Shown piece by piece: positions 44,536 through 54,244 of a stretch of DNA of 64,000 nucleotides (its first letter is position 1; each line of letters begins with the position of its first letter). This DNA comes from Paenibacillus sp. 1_12. GTDB lineage: Bacteria; Bacillota; Bacilli; Paenibacillales; NBRC-103111. The notes under the pieces are model-generated. The model was not told the DNA's origin. It worked only from the letters and a program-made list of their open reading frames with translations, and searched no databases. The stretch spans positions 124,001 to 188,000 of the forward strand of contig NZ_FOTE01000006.1 of the NCBI RefSeq assembly GCF_900114475.1, written 5' to 3'. The position numbers were made by a program, and so were the translations under genes.

Positions 44536-45841
44536 GATGATCGACCCCCAGTATCAGGTCAACAATGTGCTGCTCCGCCAACAGGTTGATATCATCAGGG
44601 ACACTTTGTCCATTGGCTACATAAGAAAGCTGAAGCTTAAAATCATTTACCAGATTAACGACAGCTCCATACGAATCGGTTTCATCCATTTTCGTAAACA
44701 GCACTTTGTCGAGCTTGAATTTCGAGAAATTTTCTGTAATTGCTTTCATATCCTTGTATTTAGTAGTCAAGCTCAATACCAGGTACGTTTCACTTTTACC
44801 ACCATACTGCAGCAGTGAGTTCAATTCGGATACAAACATTTCATTGCGAAAATTCCGCCCTGCGGTATCCATAAAGATAATATCTCGGTCTTTAAGCTGT
44901 TCAAATGCCTTAGACAAGTCTTGAGGTGAAAACACAACCTCTAAAGGCACATTCAAAATGGTTGCATACGTCTTAAGCTGCTCTACAGCTGCAATTCGGT
45001 AAGTGTCCGATGTAATAAAACCAACCTTGCGATGATATTTGAGAACCTGCTCTGCTGCCAGCTTCGCGATGGTTGTGGTCTTACCAACACCAGTTGGTCC
45101 TACAAAATGAGCAATCCGAGTATCCGACGCCATTGCATTAGACTGTCCCCTGTTGAATAGCTCAAGCAGCTTCTTTCTAGCCGATTCCATGGCTGATTCT
45201 TCTGTTATTGGAAGCCCGGTATCCTGAGCCTCCACATTAATAGAAGCCACAATATCATCCACAAGAACAGGATCCACTTCCTGTTCGATCATTCGCTGCT
45301 TCAGTACTTCTAAAAAAGGATCAATTACTTGTTGGCTGCCTTGAACCGAAAGCTTATGCATAAAGTCTTTCATCTGTTTCAATTCTTCCAGCAATATATC
45401 TTCTCTTGCTTTCACAACAACTGGCGCAGGTGCAACGGTAGCTGGAGCGGGCACCTTTACAGATAAAGGTGGGCTTGGAATAAGTACATCAGGAACTTCC
45501 GGAAAAACGAGAGTTTCCCGCTGTTCATTGGTAGTTTGCAATTGCGCCGTTAAACCGTTTGGTCTTGTATACGCATTTTTTGCGGTTTGCGCTGTGTTAA
45601 AACCTGTTGTCGCAGTTTGTGGTCTCTCAATTGGCGCCGTGTTCTTGATGGGTGAAGGCGCTGCTGCAGCTGTTGTGTCTATAGCAGCAATGACTTCAAT
45701 TTTTTTCTTTGAAAACATACCCAGAAAACCACCGGAGCGAATTTCTTTCGTATTTAATATAACCGCATCCTTACCCAGATCGGATTTGATTTTTTGCAAG
45801 GCATCTGGCATTGAATCGACAATATATCGTTTCACTCTCAT
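44528..45841 (-). CDS. flhF: Flagellar biosynthesis GTPase FlhF (SRP family)
   Basis: An SRP-type GTPase that places flagella and interacts with FlhG. The 437 aa protein has a variable N-terminal B domain with Pro/Ala-rich linker (about 1-150), helical N domain, and G domain with GPTGVGKTT at 248-256, DTYRIAAVEQL, FMDTAGRN and FTKMDET. ATG at 45841 overlaps flhA by 4 bp. Confidence 0.95.
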   Translation of the reverse strand: MRVKRYIVDSMPDALQKIKSDLGKDAVILNTKEIRSGGFLGMFSKKKIEVIAAIDTTAAAAPSPIKNTAPIERPQTATTGFNTAQTAKNAYTRPNGLTAQLQTTNEQRETLVFPEVPDVLIPSPPLSVKVPAPATVAPAPVVVKAREDILLEELKQMKDFMHKLSVQGSQQVIDPFLEVLKQRMIEQEVDPVLVDDIVASINVEAQDTGLPITEESAMESARKKLLELFNRGQSNAMASDTRIAHFVGPTGVGKTTTIAKLAAEQVLKYHRKVGFITSDTYRIAAVEQLKTYATILNVPLEVVFSPQDLSKAFEQLKDRDIIFMDTAGRNFRNEMFVSELNSLLQYGGKSETYLVLSLTTKYKDMKAITENFSKFKLDKVLFTKMDETDSYGAVVNLVNDFKLQLSYVANGQSVPDDINLLAEQHIVDLILGVDHHD

Positions 45842-47871
45842 AAATTAACTACCCCCATGCTCTGAATTTCAACGTTGGGTTCGAGCTCACTGTAAGATAG
45901 AACCGGTATATCCTGCATCGTCCGTTCCAAAAGCTGCCTAAGATACATGCGGATCGTTGGAGAAGTCAAAACAATAGGCTGTTGTCCAGATTGAATCAAC
46001 TTCGTTACCTGATCCGTAATGCGTTGATAAATAATCTGGGTTGAGCTTGGATCCAGTGCCAAGTAACTGCCTTGATCGGATTGTTGAACTGACTCAGCTA
46101 TTTTCTTTTCAAGACTCGGGCCCACCGTAATTACCTTAAGTGAGTCGCCTGTAACAGCAAACTGCTGCGTAATTTGGCGCGAAAGCGACTGCCTTACATA
46201 TTCGGTCAATATTTCCGGATCCTTGGTATAAGTACCATAGTCCGCTAACGTTTCTAGTATGGTGACCAGATCGCGAACCGATATTTTTTCCTTCAATAAC
46301 TTAACCAAAACCTTCTGTACATCACCGATGGACAATACGCTTGGAATAAGGTCATCCACCAGAACAGGATAACTTTCCTTGACATTTTCTATTAGTCCTC
46401 TTGTTTCTTGGCGTCCTAAAAGTTCATGTGCATGTTTCTTAATAACTTCTGTTAAGTGAGTAGCAACAACCGATGGCGGATCAACTACCGTATAACCGGA
46501 TAATTCCGCTCTTTCTTTCATCGCCTCATCAATCCATAAGGCAGGTAACCCAAAGGCAGGCTCCAACGTGTCAATCCCACTAATCAAGTCATCCTCGATT
46601 CCAGGGCTCATAGCCAAATAATGATTCAATAGCAAATCTCCGCGTGCAACCATATTCCCTTTGATTTTGATTACATATTCATTAGGCTTCAATTGAATAT
46701 TATCTCGAATCCGGATAACCGGTACGACAACACCCATTTCTAAAGCACATTGTCGGCGGATTAATATAATTCGATCCAACAAATCGCCGCCCTGCTGAGT
46801 ATCGGCTAAGGGAATCAGCCCATAACCAAATTCAAACTCGATAGGATCTACCTGCAATAAGCTGATAACACTCTCCGGACTGCGAACCTCTTCAATTTGC
46901 TGTTCTTCCTCCAGTTGCTCATCCTTGGCCAATTTCTTGACCAAGCTTTGCTGCATTTTCATAGCTGCATAAGTAAGTAAAATGGCGATAGGCAGTGTAG
47001 TAATGATATGAATAGGTGTGAAAAGGCCGAGTAACGTGATCGTACCTGCCACAATGTAAAGCAATTTCGGATAAAGTAAAATCTGCTTCGATAAATCATG
47101 TGCCAGATTTCCTTCAGAGGTTGCTCTAGTAACGATTAAGCCTGCTGCTGTAGAAATTAACAAGGCTGGTATTTGGCTGACCAATCCATCACCAATCGTA
47201 AGAATCGAATACAGCGCTCCTGCTTCTGCAAGCCCCATTCCTTTCATAGTCATACCGATTACCAATCCACCTAGAATATTGATAAACAGGATGATAATTC
47301 CGGCAATGGCATCACCTTTAACAAATTTACTGGCACCATCCATCGCTCCATAAAAGTCTGCTTCCTTAGAGATTTTCTCTCTTCGCTCTCTAGCTTGCAT
47401 TTCATTAATCAAGCCTGCATTCAAATCTGCATCAATGGCCATTTGCTTACCTGGCATTGCATCCAATGTAAATCGTGCAGCTACCTCGGCAACGCGCTCA
47501 GAACCTTTGGTAATAACGATAAATTGAACGAGCACAAGAATAATAAAGACGACAAAGCCTACAACGATATTCCCCTGTGCAACAAACGAACCAAAGGTTT
47601 TGACCACATTACCGGCTTCGGCATTGGCTAATATATTTCTTGTTGTCGAAACGTTTAATGCAAGCCTAAAAAGGGTAGTAATCAATAGAAGTGAAGGAAA
47701 AATAGAGAATTCTAAAGGGTCCTGTGTATTCATTGCTACCAAAATAATTAACAACGCAATTGAAATATTAATGATTAGCAGTACATCGATCAACCATACT
47801 GGCACAGGCACAACCATCATCAATACGATTCCAATAATACCGATGAGTACAACCAGATCTTTTATTTTCAT
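45838..47871 (-). CDS. flhA: Flagellar export gate protein FlhA
   Basis: The ring-forming export gate of the flagellar type III apparatus. The 677 aa protein has about eight membrane segments (1-310) with the FHIPEP-region sequence DAMPGKQMAIDADLNAG and a cytoplasmic domain (about 345-677) that binds chaperone-substrate complexes. It is followed by flhF with a 4 bp overlap and preceded by flhB. Confidence 0.97.
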   Translation of the reverse strand: MKIKDLVVLIGIIGIVLMMVVPVPVWLIDVLLIINISIALLIILVAMNTQDPLEFSIFPSLLLITTLFRLALNVSTTRNILANAEAGNVVKTFGSFVAQGNIVVGFVVFIILVLVQFIVITKGSERVAEVAARFTLDAMPGKQMAIDADLNAGLINEMQARERREKISKEADFYGAMDGASKFVKGDAIAGIIILFINILGGLVIGMTMKGMGLAEAGALYSILTIGDGLVSQIPALLISTAAGLIVTRATSEGNLAHDLSKQILLYPKLLYIVAGTITLLGLFTPIHIITTLPIAILLTYAAMKMQQSLVKKLAKDEQLEEEQQIEEVRSPESVISLLQVDPIEFEFGYGLIPLADTQQGGDLLDRIILIRRQCALEMGVVVPVIRIRDNIQLKPNEYVIKIKGNMVARGDLLLNHYLAMSPGIEDDLISGIDTLEPAFGLPALWIDEAMKERAELSGYTVVDPPSVVATHLTEVIKKHAHELLGRQETRGLIENVKESYPVLVDDLIPSVLSIGDVQKVLVKLLKEKISVRDLVTILETLADYGTYTKDPEILTEYVRQSLSRQITQQFAVTGDSLKVITVGPSLEKKIAESVQQSDQGSYLALDPSSTQIIYQRITDQVTKLIQSGQQPIVLTSPTIRMYLRQLLERTMQDIPVLSYSELEPNVEIQSMGVVNL

Positions 47872-47892
47872 AGCAGTGTCCTCCTCTCTTAA

Positions 47893-48984
47893 TTAGTTGG
47901 CTTTACCTTTCATCTTATATACATATGCTAGAACCTCTGCAACAGCCTGGAACATGTCTGCTGGAATGGCTTCCCCAATTTCTACTTGCGCATACAAGGT
48001 CCGTGCCAAAGGTTTATTTTCAATAGTAACAATACGGTTTTCCTTGGCAATTTGTTTAATCTTCAATGCAATATATTCGGTTCCTTTAGCTATAACTGTA
48101 GGAGCCTGCATATTGTTGGAATCATATTTTAACGCAACGGCGAAATGGGTAGGATTTGTAATCACGACATCAGCCTTGGGAACCTCCTGCATCATCCGCT
48201 GCATAGCCATTCTACGCTGCTTTTCACGAATCTTTCCTTTAATTAAGGGATCGCCTTCCGACTTTTTGTACTCGTCTTTAATGTCCTGCTTGGACATACG
48301 GATGCTCTTTTCAAACTCGTATTTCTGATACATAAAATCAAAAAGAGCCAATACAATCAAAATCAAGCCAATTTTTATTCCTAATTTCAATGTAACTGAA
48401 GCCATAAAAACGAAAATATTTTCCATTGGCAGCCGCGCTAAATCCATTAATGAGTTTTTTTCTCCCCAAAGCGTATCATATACGACAAACCCAATAATCG
48501 ACATTTTCAGAACGGATTTCACAAAATCCACCAAGGTCCGCGGCGAAAATATTTTCTTCGCTCCCTCGATTGGATTCAGTTTGTTAAATTTCATCTTGAG
48601 CGGGTCACCCGTAAACATAACCCCAATTTGGAGATAGTTACTAAATATAGCTGTGGCCATAGCTACCATAAGTACAGGAACGATAATTAGGATCGTTTGT
48701 ACAAACAATTGCTTAAAAAGTAAATTCACATTAGCTGAAGTCACGTCCATCAGTAAATAATCGTGAAAAACAGATCGAAATACTAATGTTAGTTGATTTT
48801 TCATGTATTCCCCAAATATATAGAAGGAAAGAAAACAAAAAAATAAAATGAATGCAGCAGGCAAGTCCATACTTTTCGCAACTTGACCTTTTTTCCTTGA
48901 ATCCTGCCTCTTTTTTGCGGTAGCAGGTTCTGTTTTTTCTTGGGAAAACATCTGTAAATCTAGCTGCATTCTTAAAGAGACCAC
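47893..48984 (-). CDS. flhB: Flagellar export switch protein FlhB
   Basis: Switches export from rod/hook to filament substrates by autocleavage. The 363 aa protein has four membrane segments (about 40-215), a basic linker and the cleavage motif NPTH at 277-280, cleaved between N and P in the family. The start is GTG at 48984, 7 nt after GGGAGG. It lies between fliR and flhA. Confidence 0.96.
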   Translation of the reverse strand: MVSLRMQLDLQMFSQEKTEPATAKKRQDSRKKGQVAKSMDLPAAFILFFCFLSFYIFGEYMKNQLTLVFRSVFHDYLLMDVTSANVNLLFKQLFVQTILIIVPVLMVAMATAIFSNYLQIGVMFTGDPLKMKFNKLNPIEGAKKIFSPRTLVDFVKSVLKMSIIGFVVYDTLWGEKNSLMDLARLPMENIFVFMASVTLKLGIKIGLILIVLALFDFMYQKYEFEKSIRMSKQDIKDEYKKSEGDPLIKGKIREKQRRMAMQRMMQEVPKADVVITNPTHFAVALKYDSNNMQAPTVIAKGTEYIALKIKQIAKENRIVTIENKPLARTLYAQVEIGEAIPADMFQAVAEVLAYVYKMKGKAN

Positions 48985-48998
48985 GTAAATTCCTCCCG

Positions 48999-49778
48999 TT
49001 AACCTGTAAACATGCCAATAAACTTTTGCATGTAGTCAAACATGGATACAAAGGATCCCTTAAAAATGGATTCATAAGCAGGAAACAACAAGATCAATAA
49101 CGAGAATCCGATTAACATTTTGAACGGTGCTCCAATTACAAGAATATTGAATTGTGGAGCTACTCTAGCCAGCAATCCAAGACCCACATCAGTTAAAAAC
49201 AATGCCGCTATGAGTGGTGCCGCCATTTGAAAGCTGAGTGAAAATACAGTTGAAAATGATTTAATAACAAACTCGGTTATTTGTCCGCTATATATTTTGG
49301 CAAACAGTTCATTGGATAATGGAATCCATTCATAGCTCTCCATAATGGCTTTTAAAAATAGATGATGACCATTTAAGGATAAGAAGAGTAGCATGGCGAT
49401 CATATGCTTCAAATTTCCTAAAATCGGACTGGAGGCACCTGTCAAAGGGTCAAATACATTCGCTATACCAAAGCCGATTTGAATATCGATAAAAGAACCC
49501 GCAATCTGAACGACTGTAAAAAATAGATAGGCAATGAAGCCTAGAAAAACACCTACAAGTATTTCTCTGATTATAGAAAGGAAATAAAGTGAATCAAAGG
49601 TAGCTAAAGTTGATGAACCTACGACACTGAAAGACATCAAAGTAATAAAAAAAGCAAGTCCAATTTTGAAGTGTACAGGTACGTTTTTGGCCGAAAATAC
49701 AGGAACGACAACAAAAAACGATGAAATACGACAAAAAAAGAGCAGAAAGCTAGGAAAATATTGTTGAATCCAATCCAT
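48999..49778 (-). CDS. fliR: Flagellar export protein FliR
   Basis: An export-gate core protein. The 259 aa hydrophobic protein has about six membrane segments and the family segments FCRISSFFVVVPVF and FGIANVFDPLTGASSPILGN. It precedes flhB by 14 nt and follows fliQ by 11 nt; fliR and flhB are fused in some clostridia but separate here. Confidence 0.95.
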   Translation of the reverse strand: MDWIQQYFPSFLLFFCRISSFFVVVPVFSAKNVPVHFKIGLAFFITLMSFSVVGSSTLATFDSLYFLSIIREILVGVFLGFIAYLFFTVVQIAGSFIDIQIGFGIANVFDPLTGASSPILGNLKHMIAMLLFLSLNGHHLFLKAIMESYEWIPLSNELFAKIYSGQITEFVIKSFSTVFSLSFQMAAPLIAALFLTDVGLGLLARVAPQFNILVIGAPFKMLIGFSLLILLFPAYESIFKGSFVSMFDYMQKFIGMFTG

Positions 49779-49789
49779 ACCTTCACTAC

Positions 49790-50059
49790 CTAGCCTACAA
49801 ATTTATAAAGGTTATTCAAAATGTTGTAAGTGAAATCTATCAACGTATTTAAAATCCAAGGTCCAAACACTAAAAAGGCTAATAATACGGCAACTATTTT
49901 GGGAACAAAAGCCAACGTTTGCTCTTGGATTTGTGTTGTTGCCTGAAAAATACTAATAGCTAACCCCACTACCAATGCAAGAATCAGCATGGGGGCACTG
50001 GCTTTCAAGACCGTGTATACAGCCTCACCGGCCAAGCGAATAACAAACTCCGAGCCCAA
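49790..50059 (-). CDS. fliQ: Flagellar export protein FliQ
   Basis: A small export-gate protein of 89 aa with two membrane hairpin helices; the family segment LVVGLAISIFQATTQIQEQTL-type sequence is present (APMLILALVVGLAISIFQA, TQIQEQTLAFVPKI). It lies between fliP and fliR. Confidence 0.95.
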   Translation of the reverse strand: MGSEFVIRLAGEAVYTVLKASAPMLILALVVGLAISIFQATTQIQEQTLAFVPKIVAVLLAFLVFGPWILNTLIDFTYNILNNLYKFVG

Positions 50060-50094
50060 GGTTTATTCTCCTCCTGCATGGTCATCAATTATCA

Positions 50095-50856
50095 TTATGT
50101 GTTAAAACTAAGTAACAGCGATCTCACGACCAAATACCAGCCATCCACTAAAATAAACAGTAATATTTTAAATGGAAGTGATATCATTACGGGAGGCAGC
50201 ATCATCATCCCCATTGCCATTAGGGTGCTCGCTACGACCATATCGATTACCAGAAATGGTATAAAAATCATAAAACCCATTTGGAAAGCTGTTTTTAATT
50301 CGCTGATGGCATAAGCAGGTACTAAAGCCGTTAATGGCGTATCCTCGACTCCACTTGGTGGCTGAGCTTTGGAATAATCGAGAAAAAGCTTCAGATCCTT
50401 TTGTCTCGTATGCTGAAACATGAACTTTTTCATGGTGACCGAAGCCTTGTCCAAAGCAACTGTTTGGTTCATGCTTCCTTTTAGATATGGCTGCAGCGCT
50501 TGTTCATTTAAATCGCCGAGCGTCGGTGCCATAATAAAAAAGGTCATGAATAATGCTAATCCGACTAAAACCTGGTTGGGAGGCATTTGTTGTGTACCCA
50601 ACGCTGTCCTTACAAAACCCAAAACAATAATAATTCTAGTAAAACTCGTCATTAAAACCAGAATAGCAGGAGCGATACTCAGTATCGTAATTAGTATAAT
50701 AATATTGACCGTATTGGAAGCACCTGCTGCAGAGCTTGATGATCCAAAATCAATATTGATGCCCGGGATAGGATTAGCCGCATAGGCATGAGACGTTGAC
50801 AACATGATGATTGCCAACATGGATACTACGGTGTAAATAATAGCCTTCCATTTCAT
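50095..50856 (-). CDS. fliP: Flagellar export protein FliP
   Basis: An export-gate core pore protein. The 253 aa protein has a cleavable-type signal (to about ALSHAYA region, residues 1-27), then membrane segments and the family motifs FTRIIIVLGFVRTALGTQQ, PPNQVLVGLALFMTFFIM and PFLVIDMVVASTLMAMGMMM. It overlaps fliO by 4 bp. Confidence 0.96.
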   Translation of the reverse strand: MKWKAIIYTVVSMLAIIMLSTSHAYAANPIPGINIDFGSSSSAAGASNTVNIIILITILSIAPAILVLMTSFTRIIIVLGFVRTALGTQQMPPNQVLVGLALFMTFFIMAPTLGDLNEQALQPYLKGSMNQTVALDKASVTMKKFMFQHTRQKDLKLFLDYSKAQPPSGVEDTPLTALVPAYAISELKTAFQMGFMIFIPFLVIDMVVASTLMAMGMMMLPPVMISLPFKILLFILVDGWYLVVRSLLLSFNT

Positions 50857-51503
50857 TGTTTATCATTCAACCGATCTTTATTTTTGTCATCCATCAGTAG
50901 GTCCTCCACCATTTTCTTTCGATCTGATAAATGGTGCATTTTATTATGAAAAATCTGCTGAAAAGAAGCTGTAACATCTTCCTCAGAATCTTCGATGATA
51001 CTTTGTTTTTTTCTCAGTTTGGATACCCAACCTGTGAATGTTTCAAAGCTTGCTGCAGTCTTAGCATTTGAAGAATTCAACATCTCCGAAATATAGGAGA
51101 CTTCTTCTTCATCTTCAATTTTTTCCAGCAGCTGAACATTTTCCCCAACCCCTACAATGTAGAGTGAGCGACCGATTTCAACGACCTGAATCGATTTGTT
51201 CGGACCCAGTGGTACGCCTCCTAAGGAACGCATAGAGCGACCAAATAAAAATTTGTTTTTCTGCGAAAGAAACTTAATAATAATAAAAAATAATCCGATA
51301 ATAAGAATAAGAAAGAATATAACTTTTATTACCATCCATATGGTTTCTGAAGTACTTACACTCGAATAGTTTAAATCCGACATCCCCGTAATTGGTTGAT
51401 CAGGGGAGGTACCGGTTTCCCCAAAGCAAATATTTGAGAAACCGGCAATTTGTATACTTCCAGCAACAATAAGAGAAGACAATTTGGAAAAGAGTCTTTT
51501 CAA
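50853..51503 (-). CDS. fliO: Flagellar biosynthesis protein FliO/FliZ
   Basis: A membrane factor that supports FliP assembly. The 216 aa protein has a signal-like N terminus (about 1-28), one membrane segment (about 55-78) and a cytoplasmic domain with GGVPLGPNKSIQVVEIGRSLYIVGVGENVQLL, the FliO signature, then a charged tail. The B. subtilis equivalent is FliZ. It lies 46 nt after cheY. Confidence 0.92.
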   Translation of the reverse strand: MKRLFSKLSSLIVAGSIQIAGFSNICFGETGTSPDQPITGMSDLNYSSVSTSETIWMVIKVIFFLILIIGLFFIIIKFLSQKNKFLFGRSMRSLGGVPLGPNKSIQVVEIGRSLYIVGVGENVQLLEKIEDEEEVSYISEMLNSSNAKTAASFETFTGWVSKLRKKQSIIEDSEEDVTASFQQIFHNKMHHLSDRKKMVEDLLMDDKNKDRLNDKQ

Positions 51504-51549
51504 GTTTCACATTCCTTTCGGTTTATGCCAGACTCCCCCTTGAATCTTA

Positions 51550-51912
51550 TTAACCCAAAGTTTTCTTGATAGCCTCGATAACACGGTCAGCTTGGAACGG
51601 CTTCACTATGAAGTCTTTAGCACCCGCTTGAATAGCATCTATAACCATCGCTTGCTGGCCCATCGCAGAGCACATAATGACTTTGGCAGAAGCGTCGATT
51701 TTTTTAATTTCTTTCAGTGCAGCAATACCATCCATTTCTGGCATTGTAATATCCATCGTGATCAAATCGGGACGTACCTCTTTGAATTTCTCAATAGCTT
51801 GCGCTCCGTCATTTGCTTCTCCACAGACTTCATAACCATTTTTAGTTAAAATATCTCTAATCATCATTCTCATAAAAGCTGCATCATCTACAATTAATAT
51901 TCTATTTGCCAT
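51550..51912 (-). CDS. cheY: Chemotaxis response regulator CheY
   Basis: The diffusible receiver that binds the motor switch when phosphorylated by CheA. The 120 aa single receiver domain has the acidic pair D9-D10, phosphoacceptor D54 in TMDITMPEMDG, a serine at the switch position (CSAMGQ) and lysine in VKPFQ. It lies directly after fliY and before fliO, its targets and export genes. Confidence 0.96.
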   Translation of the reverse strand: MANRILIVDDAAFMRMMIRDILTKNGYEVCGEANDGAQAIEKFKEVRPDLITMDITMPEMDGIAALKEIKKIDASAKVIMCSAMGQQAMVIDAIQAGAKDFIVKPFQADRVIEAIKKTLG

Positions 51913-51937
51913 GTGTAAACAATCCTCCCAAGTTTAA

Positions 51938-53215
51938 TTAATACTGTAGTTTTTGAATGCGATCCCATTGGTTAACAATGTCTGTAACGCGTACACCAAA
52001 GTTCTCGTCAATAACGACAACCTCGCCCTTCGCTATCAACTTATTGTTAACAAGAATATCAACAGGCTCACCTGCAAGTTTGTCTAACTCAATAATTGAA
52101 CCTTGAGATAATTCAAGGATGTCTTTAATCACCTTATGAGTTCTACCTAACTCAACTGTTACCTTTAAAGGAATATCCAGTAACAAATTCAGATTTGTAT
52201 CCTCTGGAGGTGTTAGCTGATGCGGTGTAAAGTTCGAAAATTGAGCTGGCTGAACATTTACATCACGTCCAAGTCCATTACCGTATGCCGCCGGCGGTTG
52301 TTGATACATCGGCTGCTGCGGTGGATACATAGGCTGTTGATACATCGGTTGCTGTGGCGGATACATAGGCTGCTCATACTGAGGCATAGGCGGCTGCTGA
52401 TACATCGGCTGGGCATAAGGATCTGGTTGTCCCATGGGTGGAGCTACCGGTTGTTGCGGCTGTTGAGCCGCTGGAGCAGGGCTTGGTGCAGGTGTAGGTG
52501 TAGGTGCTGCCTCTTGTGAATCCTCCCCACCTCCCATAAGTATTGAAACCATGTCTTTAGCAAATGACACAGGTAAAAGCTGCATAAGTGTAGAATCAAT
52601 TAAATCTCCAATAATGATACGAAAAGAGATTTTAATGAATACTTCTTCTGGAGGAAGCGATGCGCCACCTTCACTGTCTGATAGATTTAATATATCGATC
52701 CCTGGTGGAGATATATTAACAAAACGATTAAAAATCGTTGACATGGAAGTAGCAGAGGATCCCATCATCTGATTCATAGCCTCTTGAACAGCACTGATAT
52801 GAATTTCAGATAATTCCTCGGCGTAGGCTGTCCCGTCCCCACCCATCATTAAATCAGCAATTACTTGTGCATCACGAGTTTTGATGACTAACAGATTAAT
52901 ACCGTGAAAGCCATCAACATAATTGACATGGACCGCAACATGAGGCAGTGGAAATTCTTTGACCAATTCATCTTTAGCAACTGCTGAGACTTTCGGTGTC
53001 GTAATGTCTACTTTCTTGCCTAATAAAGTGGATAAAGCTGTTGCCGCGCTTCCAAAGGTAATATTACCAATTTCGCCAAGTGCATCTTGTTCCAATGAAG
53101 TTAAATAGTTATCAACATGGACTTCAACACTTGAACTCTCCGCACTGTCACCTGAAGATTGTCTCAACAAAGCATCAATTTCTTCTTGAGACAAATAATC
53201 CCTATTATTCGTCAT
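51938..53215 (-). CDS. fliY: Flagellar switch protein FliY (FliN-type with CheC-like domain)
   Basis: A C-ring protein and CheY-P phosphatase. The 425 aa protein has an N-terminal CheY-binding peptide like that of FliM (YLSQEEIDALL), a CheC-like domain with EIGNITFGSAATALS and AVQEAMNQMMGSSATS phosphatase sites, a Pro/Gln/Tyr-rich repeat linker (about 240-330) and a C-terminal FliN/SpoA domain (LLLDIPLKVTVELGRT). ATG at 53215 has AAGGAG upstream and overlaps fliM by 11 bp. Confidence 0.95.
   Translation of the reverse strand: MTNNRDYLSQEEIDALLRQSSGDSAESSSVEVHVDNYLTSLEQDALGEIGNITFGSAATALSTLLGKKVDITTPKVSAVAKDELVKEFPLPHVAVHVNYVDGFHGINLLVIKTRDAQVIADLMMGGDGTAYAEELSEIHISAVQEAMNQMMGSSATSMSTIFNRFVNISPPGIDILNLSDSEGGASLPPEEVFIKISFRIIIGDLIDSTLMQLLPVSFAKDMVSILMGGGEDSQEAAPTPTPAPSPAPAAQQPQQPVAPPMGQPDPYAQPMYQQPPMPQYEQPMYPPQQPMYQQPMYPPQQPMYQQPPAAYGNGLGRDVNVQPAQFSNFTPHQLTPPEDTNLNLLLDIPLKVTVELGRTHKVIKDILELSQGSIIELDKLAGEPVDILVNNKLIAKGEVVVIDENFGVRVTDIVNQWDRIQKLQY
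52286..52422 (-). repeat. Pro/Gln/Met/Tyr-rich tandem repeats in the FliY linker
   Basis: Encodes repeated QPMYPPQQPMYQ-type units of 8-12 residues, two copies nearly identical. The DNA shows matching 30-36 bp repeats, so the linker length is probably variable between strains. Confidence 0.75.
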
Positions 53216-54203
53216 TTTCTTCTGCTCCTTCATTAACAATCTCGCTTATTTGCATAGCCAGTTTTCCTCTGATGCTGCCGGGGCTGCCCAAAAACTTCAG
53301 TTTTTCTCCGATTCTGATGTTTAACAGCTCATCAACCGGTTTGTTAAGCGTTATGACATCGCCAGCCGTTAAGTTCAAAAATTCCCTGATCGATATTTGA
53401 GTTTCACCTAACTCAGCAATAATTGGTAGCTTAGCTTTATGTAAGCGAGATTGTAAAGCCAACACTTCTTCAGGTGCGATCGTTTTCTTTTGCGAAACAA
53501 ACCAATGATGTACAGATAAGCGCGGCATAATGGGCTCGATGACAACATGTGGAATACAAAGGTTGATCATACCCGTTGTATCACCGATTTTGGTGCTTAA
53601 AGAAATTAATGCAATCGTTTCATTCGGAGACACGATTTGCATAAACTGCGGATTTGTTTCCAACGCCTCAAGACGTGGAGACAAATCAATAACACTTTTC
53701 CAAGCTTCTTGAAGACTTTCAAAACATCTGCTAAAAATACGTTCCATTACAATGGTTTCAATTTCTGTTAAAGCATTTATTTTTGATGGCGATGTCCCTG
53801 CACCCCCGAGTAGTCGATCCAGCATAGCAAACGCTACGTTAGGGTGTACTTCCAGAACCATACGGCCTTCCAGAGGCTCCGCTTCAAAAATATTTAGAAT
53901 TGTCATTTTTGGAATAGAACGAATAAATTCATCATACGGCAATTGTTCGACTTGTACCACATTTATTTGCACAAAAGTTCTCAATTGTGCTGAAAAGTAC
54001 GTAGTTAGGTAACGGGCGAAGTTTTCATGGATTCTTGTTAAGCTTCGAATATGATCCTTGGAAAAGCGTACAGCTCTTTTAAAGTCATATGCCCTTACTT
54101 TTTTCTGCGTATCTTCCTTCTTGAGTTCCTCAGCATCCATCTCACCAGATGAGAGGGCTGCCAGCAGAGCATCAATCTCGTTCTGCGAAAGTACATCTAC
54201 CAT
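53205..54203 (-). CDS. fliM: Flagellar switch protein FliM
   Basis: A C-ring rotor protein that binds CheY-P and sets rotation. The 332 aa protein has the N-terminal CheY-binding segment VLSQNEIDALLAAL, the CheC-like middle domain (GLLGGAGTSPS region and FSRCFESLQEAW) and a C-terminal SpoA domain (ISIREFLNLTAGDVITLNKP). It is 41 nt after fliL and overlaps fliY. Confidence 0.96.
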   Translation of the reverse strand: MVDVLSQNEIDALLAALSSGEMDAEELKKEDTQKKVRAYDFKRAVRFSKDHIRSLTRIHENFARYLTTYFSAQLRTFVQINVVQVEQLPYDEFIRSIPKMTILNIFEAEPLEGRMVLEVHPNVAFAMLDRLLGGAGTSPSKINALTEIETIVMERIFSRCFESLQEAWKSVIDLSPRLEALETNPQFMQIVSPNETIALISLSTKIGDTTGMINLCIPHVVIEPIMPRLSVHHWFVSQKKTIAPEEVLALQSRLHKAKLPIIAELGETQISIREFLNLTAGDVITLNKPVDELLNIRIGEKLKFLGSPGSIRGKLAMQISEIVNEGAEENDE

Positions 54204-54244
54204 TTAACGTCACCTCCTTCGTAAGGCTCTCTTTAAGAAAATCA

